Below are positions 8,047-15,388 of a stretch of DNA of 28,534 nucleotides, piece by piece. The notes beneath the pieces are model-generated. The model saw nothing but the letters and a program-made list of their open reading frames with translations. It did not search any database and was not told the origin of the DNA. Each line of letters begins with the position of its first letter. Position 1 is the stretch's first letter. The translations under genes were made by a program, and so were the position numbers. The DNA is from Clostridia bacterium (GTDB lineage Bacteria; Bacillota_A; Clostridia; Oscillospirales; CAG-272), in the NCBI GenBank assembly GCA_017472105.1, contig JAFUQY010000047.1, forward strand, positions 1 to 28,534, written 5' to 3'.

Positions 8047-9882
8047 AAAAATAAGATTGTTGATATTGTTTGCCTGTGCGCGGCGGCTGTGCTGTTCGGT
8101 ACGGTCGCTGTGCTGAATATCGTCCAGACGGACAGACCCACCGTTTCGGAAACGGAACAGCGTGAGCTGGCGAAAATGCCGGAGTTCACCTTCGAATCCC
8201 TCACCGACGGCAGCTTTTTTGCGGATCTGTCCCTGTACATCTCCGATACCTTCCTGTACCGCGACGCGCTTGTGGGTCTTTCCAAGGAAATGGACACCCT
8301 CAAAGGCGTGGCGTATGATGTTGGTGACAGCTTTGCACTCATTGGCACCTCCGACAGCGTGACCGGCAACGAAGACGCGGCATCCGCCGGTGTGGATCGT
8401 GTCAATGCCGCGCTCGATACGCTCCTCAACAGCGGAAACAACGCCGAAACCGAAGAAACCGCGGAACCGGAAGAAACCGTCGTCATTCCCGGCAATATTG
8501 CGCAGGGCGAGATTGTAGATGAAGACGAAACCTCCGCCGAAACCGAACCTGCGGAAACGGAAGAACCCGACGAGTCCGGCGACGGCTTTATCATTACGGA
8601 TGACGACACCGGTGAGACCGTGGACGGCACGGAAGCGCCCGCCGAACCCGATCCGGAGACGGAACCCGAGGAAACCGAACCTGAGGAAACCGAGCCGGAA
8701 GTGGTTGTCACCGCGATTCATCTCTCCAAAACCAGTCTCAAGCTCACCGTCGGCAGCGGATCCGTGATTTACGCAACCGTGGACTCCTCCTCCGAATCCG
8801 GTGCAACCGTGCGCTGGTCGGTATCGGACAAGGATGTCGCGTCCATTTCCCTCAATCCCGAGGGCGGCATCGACGTCAAGGCTCTCGCAACGGGAACCTG
8901 CACGCTGACCTGCTCCTACGGCGATAAAATCAAGGAAACCTGCGAGGTCACGGTAACCGAGATCAACACGACGGTTGCAAATCCCGGTGCGGACAACGCG
9001 GACTTCCTGCTCAACGGCATGTTCATCTACGGCGACGCGGTTTATACGCAGGGCTTCTTCTCGCAGACCGGCTCCGAGCTTTACGCGAAGACTGCGCTGT
9101 ACTACAAACAGCTCTTCGGGGAAGATGTGAACGTGAGCGTTGTTATGGCGCCCGTTTCCTCCATCGTCGTGGACAACCCGGAAATCACGGCAAAAATCCC
9201 GGATCAGAAGGATATTTTTACGAAAATGGAAGCGCTCATGGACGACAGCATCAATTTTGTTGACGTTTACAGCGAAATGTACGATCACCGGGACGAATAC
9301 CTCTACTTCAAGAGCGACCACCACTGGACTCAGCGGGGCGCGTACTACGCATACCGTGCGTTTGCTGAATCCATCGGACTGGAGCCCGCGGCGCTCGACG
9401 ACTTCGACTACGGCATCCGCAACGACGCATACAGCGGCTCGATGTACACCTACACCTACGACGCGCGTGTCAAGAATTTCGTGGACATCATCGAGGCGTT
9501 CTATCCGCGCAAGGATCTGACCATGACCATCACCACCGCAAACGGCGCGACGATCAACTACGACAGCTGTATTGTGGATACCAATAAAACCTACGTGACC
9601 TTCATCGCCGGCGACAACCCGTACACTGTTATCAATGTGCCCGACAATCCGCAGGACAAGAACGTACTCGTGCTCAAGGACTCCTTCGGCAACGCGTTTG
9701 TACCGTTCCTCTGCGAGCATTTCGGCAACATCATCGTTGTGGACGTGCGCCATTCCAGCTTCAACATCCACGATCTGCTCGGCGACTACGGTCTCTCCGA
9801 CATCGTGTTCATGAACAACGTGCAGGCGGCAAACTCCGCGCAGTGGGCGAACATGTACCTCGCGGCGGTAGGTGTCCAGTAA
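8044..9882 (+). CDS. DHHW/AlgX-AlgJ-like acetylation protein with Ig-like insert
   Basis: This 612-residue protein has a membrane-spanning segment at residues 6-26 and an extracytoplasmic body. Residues about 35-105 match the N-terminal part of DHHW proteins (FTFESLTDGSFFADLSLYIS, then DTFLYRDALVGL). Residues about 131-219 are a low-complexity Glu/Thr/Pro linker with repeated EETEP units. Residues about 220-308 resemble a bacterial Ig-like group 2 domain. The SGNH-like catalytic part follows, with DHHW at 425-428 in FKSDHHWTQRGAYYAY and a late VLVLKDSFGNAFVPFL serine segment. By analogy with AlgJ/AlgX it would complete transfer of the acyl group brought out by the upstream MBOAT. The Ig-like insert may bind a surface polymer. 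It overlaps or abuts the RadC-like gene. Confidence 0.88.
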   Translation: MKNKIVDIVCLCAAAVLFGTVAVLNIVQTDRPTVSETEQRELAKMPEFTFESLTDGSFFADLSLYISDTFLYRDALVGLSKEMDTLKGVAYDVGDSFALIGTSDSVTGNEDAASAGVDRVNAALDTLLNSGNNAETEETAEPEETVVIPGNIAQGEIVDEDETSAETEPAETEEPDESGDGFIITDDDTGETVDGTEAPAEPDPETEPEETEPEETEPEVVVTAIHLSKTSLKLTVGSGSVIYATVDSSSESGATVRWSVSDKDVASISLNPEGGIDVKALATGTCTLTCSYGDKIKETCEVTVTEINTTVANPGADNADFLLNGMFIYGDAVYTQGFFSQTGSELYAKTALYYKQLFGEDVNVSVVMAPVSSIVVDNPEITAKIPDQKDIFTKMEALMDDSINFVDVYSEMYDHRDEYLYFKSDHHWTQRGAYYAYRAFAESIGLEPAALDDFDYGIRNDAYSGSMYTYTYDARVKNFVDIIEAFYPRKDLTMTITTANGATINYDSCIVDTNKTYVTFIAGDNPYTVINVPDNPQDKNVLVLKDSFGNAFVPFLCEHFGNIIVVDVRHSSFNIHDLLGDYGLSDIVFMNNVQAANSAQWANMYLAAVGVQ

Positions 9883-9889
9883 CCGGAGA

Positions 9890-10540
9890 ATGTGCAGGGA
9901 AAATCCTCACGCAGGTCACCGGAAACGGATGCGGCAGCGCTTCATGGAAGACGGATTTGACAACTACCATCCGCATGAAGTGCTTGAACAGGTTCTGTTC
10001 TTCGTGATCCCGCGTGCAAATACCAACGAAACCGCGCATGCTCTGCTGAACCGGTTCGGCTCGGTGGAAGGTGTACTCGATGCGTCCGCGGATGAACTGG
10101 AACAGGTACCCGGCATCGGAAGGAAGGCGGCGGAGTATCTCGCGTCATTAAAGGGAAATTTCGCGCAGTCCGTGCTTGCGGAGTATCGCGATAAGGACAG
10201 CTTCGACGGTTTTGCACTGGCGTTTCTCGCGGATTTCGTTTGCAGTCCCGCGAAGCCCGGCAGACTGTGCGTGGTGCTGTCGGATGAACTCGGCAATGTC
10301 ATGGCGGTGCACACCGTGGATGCGGTTCCGAATGACGACGGTGGGATCGACTGCCGGAAAACTGCGGAACGGATCGCGCAGATCTCGGGCTCCGCTGTGT
10401 GCAGAATCGTGACGTCGGATGATGAATTGATCGATCCGGAGCGTGCGGCTGTGCTGTTCCGGACCGTGAACGGGATGGGATGCAGGCTCGAGCAGATTCT
10501 GCTGACGGAAAACGGAAGTCTGTATCTGCTGGTTCCGTGA
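9890..10540 (+). CDS. RadC-like (UPF0758) protein with degenerate JAB domain
   Basis: This 216-residue protein has the N-terminal signature of Clostridia RadC-type proteins (PHAGHRKRMRQRFMEDGFD, HEVLEQVLFFVIPRANTNE). A helix-hairpin-helix follows, with GIG at residues 75-77. Residues about 120-216 align in order with the JAB/MPN domain, but where the family has a metal-binding HNHPxG motif this protein has CRIVTSDDELIDPER. The JAMM zinc ligands are therefore absent. The start is uncertain: ATG at 9890 gives the family-like N-terminus but has GGAG only one base away, and GTG at 9872 would overlap the DHHW stop. Translational coupling to the DHHW gene is likely. Its function is unknown; the historical DNA-repair label is not supported. 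Confidence 0.78.
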   Translation: MCRENPHAGHRKRMRQRFMEDGFDNYHPHEVLEQVLFFVIPRANTNETAHALLNRFGSVEGVLDASADELEQVPGIGRKAAEYLASLKGNFAQSVLAEYRDKDSFDGFALAFLADFVCSPAKPGRLCVVLSDELGNVMAVHTVDAVPNDDGGIDCRKTAERIAQISGSAVCRIVTSDDELIDPERAAVLFRTVNGMGCRLEQILLTENGSLYLLVP

Positions 10541-10582
10541 TGATTACAGAACGATATAAATTTTATAAATGGAGGAAACAAT

Positions 10583-11407
10583 ATGAAACTCGGCATTATC
10601 AACGGCTGGGACGAAAACAGCTTCGCCTATGTGGCACAGAAGGGTCTGCACGCCGTGGAATTCTGCTGCAACCACAACTACGACAGCATGGAAGTTGCGG
10701 GACATGTGGACGAAATCAAGGCGCGGATGGCAAAGTATGACGTCATCGTCGGCTCCATCGGTCGCTGGGGACAGGTTCGCATCGACGAAAACGGTGAAAT
10801 CATCCCCGAAGCCCTTCAGCACGACAAGAACCTCATCGACGCGGCGTCCGCACTCGGCTGTCCCGTATTCAATACCGGATGCAACGCTGTCGCAGGCAAG
10901 TCCTTTGAGGAAAACTGCGAAATCGCGATCAACTATTTCCGTACGCTGATCGAATACGCGGCGGGAAAGAACGTGAAGATTGCGGTTTACAATTGCAGCT
11001 GGGCGAACTTCGTCGTGGATGATCCCGCATGGGAAGTCGTTCTCGGCGCACTGCCGGATCTTTGGATCAAGTACGATACCTCCCACTGCCTCGGCAGACA
11101 CGGTGACTACATCGCGGAAATGCACAAGTGGGGCGAAAGAATCGCACACTTCCACCTCAAGGGTTCCCAGTACATCAACGGCAAGCATTACGATGACCCG
11201 CCGGCAGGTCTGGACGACGTGAACTGGGGCGCAGTCATGAATCTGCTCTACACCAAGGGCTACAACGGCATGATCTCCATCGAGCCTCACTCCGGCAGAT
11301 GGATGGGCGTGCGCGGTCAGTGGGGCGTGGACTTCACCATCAAGTTCATCACTCCCTACATCATGCCCGAGGATTACACCTGGAACGGCAACCCGTACAT
11401 GCCGTAA
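10583..11407 (+). CDS. Sugar phosphate isomerase/epimerase-like TIM barrel
   Basis: This 274-residue cytosolic protein belongs to the xylose-isomerase-like TIM-barrel family (AP_endonuc_2), whose members isomerise or epimerise sugars, inositols or keto-acids with a divalent metal. Likely metal-site residues are D165 and H168 in IKYDTSHC, H189/H191 in AHFHLKG and E234 in SIEPHS. The position that usually carries the first glutamate ligand reads IAVYNCSW (Y136-N137), so that ligand is missing or replaced. The ATG follows GGAGG by 7 bases. It lies 42 bases after the RadC-like gene with no clear promoter between, so it is probably the last gene of the MBOAT operon. The substrate is not identifiable. 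Confidence 0.85.
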   Translation: MKLGIINGWDENSFAYVAQKGLHAVEFCCNHNYDSMEVAGHVDEIKARMAKYDVIVGSIGRWGQVRIDENGEIIPEALQHDKNLIDAASALGCPVFNTGCNAVAGKSFEENCEIAINYFRTLIEYAAGKNVKIAVYNCSWANFVVDDPAWEVVLGALPDLWIKYDTSHCLGRHGDYIAEMHKWGERIAHFHLKGSQYINGKHYDDPPAGLDDVNWGAVMNLLYTKGYNGMISIEPHSGRWMGVRGQWGVDFTIKFITPYIMPEDYTWNGNPYMP

Positions 11408-11418
11408 GCTGACAAAAA

Positions 11419-11461
11419 CAACGCAGGTTTTCCGGAAAAATCGGATTGCCTGCGTTTTTTT
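11419..11461. terminator. Bidirectional terminator between TIM barrel and ABC ATPase
   Basis: An 8-bp outer stem (11420-11427 with 11449-11456) and an inner TCCG/CGGA pairing (11431-11434 with 11442-11445) precede T7 on the plus strand. On the minus strand the stem is followed by TGTTTTTGTC. The flanking genes converge. Confidence 0.87.
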
Positions 11462-11469
11462 ATTTCAAT

Positions 11470-12159
11470 TCAATATTCGCCTGTGACGTTTTTCGCTTCG
11501 CCGTCGGTCATGCGGTAGACGACATCCGCCAGCGGAAGCAGGGTTTCGTCGTGCGTCACCATCACGATGGTCTGCCCGAACTCGGTGTTGGTCATTTTCA
11601 GAAGTTCGATCAGCTCAGCGGACGATTTCCGGTCGAGATTACCCGTGGGTTCATCCGCGAAGAGCACCGACGGCTGACCGATGAGCGACCGTGCGACCGC
11701 GACCCGCTGACATTCACCGCCGGACAGCTCCGCGGGAAGGTGATTCAGCCGGTCCGTGATCCCGAGACGCTCGCAGATCTGCCGGAAATACGCCTCGGAC
11801 CACTCCCTTCTGCCGATCTGCATGGGCGCGATGATGTTTTCGTACGCTGTCAGAATCGGCAGAAGGTTATAGCTCTGGAACACAAAGCCGATCTTCTCGT
11901 TGCGGATCCGGCATTTTTCCTTTTCCGGCGCATCGTTGATATCCACGCCGTCGATGGTGATGACGCCGGAGGTCGGTGTGTCAAAGCCCGCGAGCATGTT
12001 CAGAAGCGTGGATTTGCCGCTCCCGGATTTGCCGCAGATCATGACGAACTGTCCGCGTCTGACTTCCAGATTCACGTTGTGCAGGGCGTAAATGGACGTC
12101 TCACCCTGCTGGTACAGCTTGGTGACGGAATTGCATTTCAGTATGATATCGTTTGCCAT
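11470..12159 (-). CDS. ABC transporter ATP-binding protein, MacB/LolD type
   Basis: This 229-residue cytosolic ATPase would power the adjacent FtsX-type permease. The Walker A motif GKSGSGKST starts at residue 43, the Q-loop glutamine is at 95, the signature LSGGE is at 145-149, and Walker B VLFADEP ends in the catalytic glutamate at 170. The switch histidine is in VTHDE. The length and motif spacing are typical of the MacB/LolD/BceA group, which extrude or move lipids, peptides or antibiotics by a mechanotransmission mechanism rather than ordinary import. It starts 10 bases after the permease stop with GGAGG in the gap, so the two form an operon. No two-component system, which often accompanies Bce-type pumps, is adjacent in this window. 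Confidence 0.94.
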   Translation of the reverse strand: MANDIILKCNSVTKLYQQGETSIYALHNVNLEVRRGQFVMICGKSGSGKSTLLNMLAGFDTPTSGVITIDGVDINDAPEKEKCRIRNEKIGFVFQSYNLLPILTAYENIIAPMQIGRREWSEAYFRQICERLGITDRLNHLPAELSGGECQRVAVARSLIGQPSVLFADEPTGNLDRKSSAELIELLKMTNTEFGQTIVMVTHDETLLPLADVVYRMTDGEAKNVTGEY

Positions 12160-12169
12160 GGTTTCCTCC

Positions 12170-14383
12170 TCAGTCCGTATATTTTACGTTTTCCGCAATC
12201 GGCTCCCGCACCACGTCGTCAACGGTTCTCACAGCCGCCCGCCATGCGCAGATTCCGTAGCCGACGAGGGCAAGCACGCATGTGATTCCGATGAAGACGA
12301 CGTAATTCAGGAGGGTGTCCATTCCCTCAAAGACCCATTGGTTGGTGCCCGGGACCTTGTAAATCCGGATCGATTCGTCCGCTATGCCGCAGAGCAGTGT
12401 CAGCCCGATATAGGAAATGACCGACATGACGACGATTCCGACTACCTGACGCCGGCCTGCCATCGATCGGAGGGATTCGCCGTCCAGACCGAGCGCACGC
12501 AGGATGGCAAACTCGCGCTTTCTGCCGTCCACATCATACGCGGTCACCGAATAGATCACCGCTCCCGCGCAGATGAGGAGATATCCCGCCTCCGTCAGCA
12601 GAAACAGTATCAGGAACGCGTCCCGGATGTCAGTGATGCGCCGTTCGAGGAAAACAGCCGAGCCGGTGTATTCAAAGAGCTTGAGCTGATGAATCTGTCG
12701 GTCATAGTCGTTGATGTAATCCCCGGACATGAGCGCGACGGTATCAATCCGGTTGACCAGCTCTTCCTCGCGTCCTTCCGCGCAATAGATGTTCAGCCGG
12801 GAATACCGCGGTTCGTCCCATCCCATGATGTCGGCGATGGTCTCGTCTGACACCGTGAATACCGCTTCGTAGTATGTATAATTGTTGATTTTCACTGTAC
12901 GGATGCCGTCGTCGGAGATACTTGAGACCGTCAGCGGATACGGCTTTCCGTCGAGGGTGAATTCGACTGTGTCACCGACCGAGAAATATTCCGACGGTGC
13001 GATGCAGGTTCCGCGCGCCGGTACGTCTTCATCGCCGAACAGGGCAGAGCGATACTGGAAATCCTCGTGCAGGCTTGCTCCGTTGTATTCCTTCGGCAGA
13101 TTCCTGACGTCGTCGTTTCCGAACGGATTGAGTCCCATTTCGCGGTAATCTTCAACCGCAGTGACGCCGTCCAGTGAAAGCATCAGCTCGGCGAGGGATT
13201 TTGTGACCGACCAGCTGTCGATGCTTTTGACGTCCGACGAAAAAGTATAGGTCAGCGTGCCTTCATACAGATATTCGCTCGGGGATTTGCCGGTGGAGAG
13301 AAACGCGCCGACGCACATGGTCGTAATCATGATCGGAAACGCGGTCAGTGCGGCGAAGAGAACCCGGGTGGGCAGGAGATTCTTCCCGTTCCGTCTGGAT
13401 TCCGTGCGTCCGTAGAGCGAGAAATCGGGAGAGCTGACATACTTCACCGATGTTTTCGCAACGTACGGGGTTTTTGTGTCCGTGCCTTTCGTCAGTTCGG
13501 TGACGGAGCGTTTTTTCATGGATTTCGTGCAGAGGAAAATCGCGAGATACGCCGCCAGAATGTACGACAGCAGGGCAAGTCCGACACCGGGCCACGGCAC
13601 ATGGAAGTGCAGAACCGAGTTGAGCTTGTAGTCGGTATAGATGAATTCGCTGAGCCGGCAGACCGCGTACATTCCGACGAGGGAGATGAGAATTGCCGGG
13701 ACGTATGTGACGAGGGTGATTCCGACTGCTTCGATCTGATTGATCCGCCGGAGAATCCGCATCGGTGCACCCATTCCGCGCATGGCGGCGTATTCCTGCT
13801 TGCTCCGTCGGATTTTCATCCCGAACACGAGCGTCATGGACGCAAGATGCATCAGGAACGAAAGGAAGATGACGAGGAACATCGAGCCCGACGTCATGGG
13901 ATTGTTCGCAAGCGCGCGCAGGTAGTATTCGTTGAACAGGCCGCAGTGGTGGAAATACGACGACGCGACTCCGAATTCATTGTAGAGCCGCCAGTATTTC
14001 AGATACGGTTCGCGGTTGTTCAGATGCATGTCTTCCATGACCCGTACGCCGGTCCTTGCGTAGGTGCCGTAGTCCGAGCAGTATTCGTCGTGCAGCTGAA
14101 CGAAGCAGATATATGTACCGCCGTTTTCCGCTGCCTCCACGGATTTCACGTATTCCAGCTGCCGGAGACGTTCCACTTCGTCCGATTTCAGCTCCTCCAT
14201 GACCAGCTGTGTTTTAATCTTGTAGTACGCCAGATCCGAGCGGTATTCCGATTCGATGAATATCATGAGCGAATTCATCAGCAGAACCACGCCGAACGCG
14301 ATGCAGATGACCGGCAGGAACGCACGCCGCCGCTGTTTCAGTTCACGCTTTGCATACTGCATGGCAAAGGATTTGTTTTTCAT
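12170..14383 (-). CDS. FtsX-like ABC transporter permease
   Basis: This 737-residue membrane protein has an N-terminal helix (about residues 20-42, VICIAFGVVLLMNSLMIF). A roughly 120-residue extracellular segment follows, then a cluster of helices with the FtsX-type sequence MKIRRSKQEYAAMRGMGA. A second set of helices begins near residue 330 (LFAALTAFPIMITTMCVG), with a second extracellular domain of about 220 residues. A C-terminal FtsX triplet contains KREFAILRALGLDG. The two cytoplasmic AxxRxxG coupling segments are typical of FtsX permeases that pair with MacB/LolD ATPases. The ATG follows GGAGGAG. This is the first gene of a two-gene operon under a promoter that carries a palindrome. Substrate unknown; a peptide or lipid role is inference. 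Confidence 0.9.
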   Translation of the reverse strand: MKNKSFAMQYAKRELKQRRRAFLPVICIAFGVVLLMNSLMIFIESEYRSDLAYYKIKTQLVMEELKSDEVERLRQLEYVKSVEAAENGGTYICFVQLHDEYCSDYGTYARTGVRVMEDMHLNNREPYLKYWRLYNEFGVASSYFHHCGLFNEYYLRALANNPMTSGSMFLVIFLSFLMHLASMTLVFGMKIRRSKQEYAAMRGMGAPMRILRRINQIEAVGITLVTYVPAILISLVGMYAVCRLSEFIYTDYKLNSVLHFHVPWPGVGLALLSYILAAYLAIFLCTKSMKKRSVTELTKGTDTKTPYVAKTSVKYVSSPDFSLYGRTESRRNGKNLLPTRVLFAALTAFPIMITTMCVGAFLSTGKSPSEYLYEGTLTYTFSSDVKSIDSWSVTKSLAELMLSLDGVTAVEDYREMGLNPFGNDDVRNLPKEYNGASLHEDFQYRSALFGDEDVPARGTCIAPSEYFSVGDTVEFTLDGKPYPLTVSSISDDGIRTVKINNYTYYEAVFTVSDETIADIMGWDEPRYSRLNIYCAEGREEELVNRIDTVALMSGDYINDYDRQIHQLKLFEYTGSAVFLERRITDIRDAFLILFLLTEAGYLLICAGAVIYSVTAYDVDGRKREFAILRALGLDGESLRSMAGRRQVVGIVVMSVISYIGLTLLCGIADESIRIYKVPGTNQWVFEGMDTLLNYVVFIGITCVLALVGYGICAWRAAVRTVDDVVREPIAENVKYTD

Positions 14384-14392
14384 GGCTCCTCC

Positions 14393-14426
14393 TGTGTGAT
14401 GTTTGTTAAATACAGTATATCACACA
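14393..14426. promoter_or_regulatory. Candidate operator palindrome over the ABC promoter
   Basis: A perfect inverted repeat, TGTGTGAT (14393-14400) and ATCACACA (14419-14426), is separated by 18 bp. The outer arm touches the -10 box and the inner arm abuts the permease ribosome site. The transcript would start between the arms, so it is a DNA site rather than an RNA hairpin. Confidence 0.55.
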
Positions 14427-14442
14427 AATGGACGCGTGTCAA
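14414..14442 (-). promoter_or_regulatory. Promoter of the FtsX/ABC operon
   Basis: On the minus strand, TTGACA (14437-14442) and TATACT (14414-14419) are spaced 17 bp, 30 bases before the permease start codon. Confidence 0.87.
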
Positions 14443-14488
14443 GATAATTGTGTCTAATTTTTACAAAAAAAGAAATTCGTGTTTCCTC

Positions 14489-14517
14489 TTGCAATTCCGC
14501 GCAATCTGTGGGATAAT
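14489..14517 (+). promoter_or_regulatory. Promoter of the DUF5662 gene
   Basis: TTGCAA (14489-14494) and GATAAT (14512-14517) are spaced 17 bp, in an AT-rich stretch divergent from the ABC promoter. Confidence 0.65.
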
Positions 14518-14554
14518 ACCGGTAACGGAAACATAAAAAATAAGGAAGGAAATT

Positions 14555-15115
14555 ATGGATATCCTCGGACACCTGAAAACCGTCACCCGCCACCGCAATC
14601 TCGTCATGCTGCACTGCTTCAAGTGCGGAATCCCGTACCGCGGGCTGGTACACGATCTGTCAAAATTTTCGCCCGCCGAATTCATTCCCGGAGCGAGATA
14701 CTACGAAGCCGGCAAGCGCAGTCCCAACGAACACGAGAGGGAAGTGAAGGGCTACTCCACCGCGTGGCTCCATCACAAGGGCAGAAACCGCCATCATTAT
14801 GAATACTGGTACGACGTGAGCCTGAAATCCCGCACATACGAGCCGGTTCCGATGCCGATTGTGTTCCTCAAGGAATCGTTCTGCGACCGGGTTGCCGCGA
14901 CGAAGGTTTACAAGGGTGAGAACTACAAAAGCTCCGACCCGCTCGCGTACTTCAAAAGCCGTCCGTCCGAGCAGCTGATGCATCCCTGCACGGCGTGTAT
15001 TCTGGAAAAGTGGCTGACCATGCTTGCCGAAGAAGGTGAGGACGAAACCTTCCGCTATATCCGCTCCGTCGGAGATGTGAAATACGCCGAAAACTGTTCC
15101 CGCAGATGCAGGTGA
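14555..15115 (+). CDS. DUF5662 family protein (histidine-rich, HD-like pattern)
   Basis: This 186-residue soluble protein resembles the DUF5662 family, sometimes labelled catalase in databases without support. It shows an ordered set of histidines and acids: H20, the HD pair H33-D34 in VHDLSKFSPAEF, HH at 73-74 in WLHHKGRNRHH, and HH at 80-81. The spacing recalls metal-dependent HD-type phosphohydrolases, but this is a pattern match only. A Cys-rich segment near residue 147 (HPCTACILEKW) is also present. There is no signal peptide or membrane helix. The ATG follows AAGGAAGG. It is monocistronic, and I see no strong terminator after it. The biochemical function is unknown. Confidence 0.8.
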   Translation: MDILGHLKTVTRHRNLVMLHCFKCGIPYRGLVHDLSKFSPAEFIPGARYYEAGKRSPNEHEREVKGYSTAWLHHKGRNRHHYEYWYDVSLKSRTYEPVPMPIVFLKESFCDRVAATKVYKGENYKSSDPLAYFKSRPSEQLMHPCTACILEKWLTMLAEEGEDETFRYIRSVGDVKYAENCSRRCR

Positions 15116-15304
15116 ATAACCGTCGGTTTTTGTGAACGGAAAAAGCGATAATTATGCAAAAACAAATTCATATGACGGGATTCTGAAAATGCAGGAAATT
15201 TCATTCCGGTAATCAAATTTCGTCGAATTGCACCGGAATTTCGGGCGGATTTCGCGCAAAACTGAATTTTTGGAGAAAAAAGTTGAGAAAATCTGGATTT
15301 GCTA
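15116..15304. other. AT-rich intergenic stretch with an inverted repeat
   Basis: I find no gene here. The stretch holds a perfect 8-bp inverted repeat, ATTCCGGT (15203-15210) and ACCGGAAT (15232-15239), with a 21-base spacer and no T-tract. It lies about 70 bp upstream of the TAXI promoter. A weak AACC/GGTT hairpin with TTTTT at about 15117-15132 is the only terminator candidate for the DUF5662 gene. Confidence 0.4.
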
Positions 15305-15333
15305 TTGCAATTTACCATGAAATCATGTATAAT
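15305..15333 (+). promoter_or_regulatory. Promoter of the TAXI-TRAP operon
   Basis: TTGCAA (15305-15310) and TATAAT (15328-15333) are spaced 17 bp, with about 50 bases of leader before the start codon. Confidence 0.8.
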
Positions 15334-15388
15334 CAATCACAAGAAATTCATTTTTTCTGACCGAACAATTTTCACTCAGGAGGACAAC

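Noticed and set aside
8637..8703. Possible tandem repeat or recombination site in the Glu/Thr/Pro coding stretch
   Set aside because: The near-repeats are short codon-level repeats of a low-complexity linker inside an intact gene, not a mobile or attachment site.
7903..9771. A 622-codon minus-strand frame with Phe/Gly-rich repeats
   Set aside because: The repeats are the antisense of the Glu/Thr/Pro linker in the DHHW gene. No start signal or family supports it.
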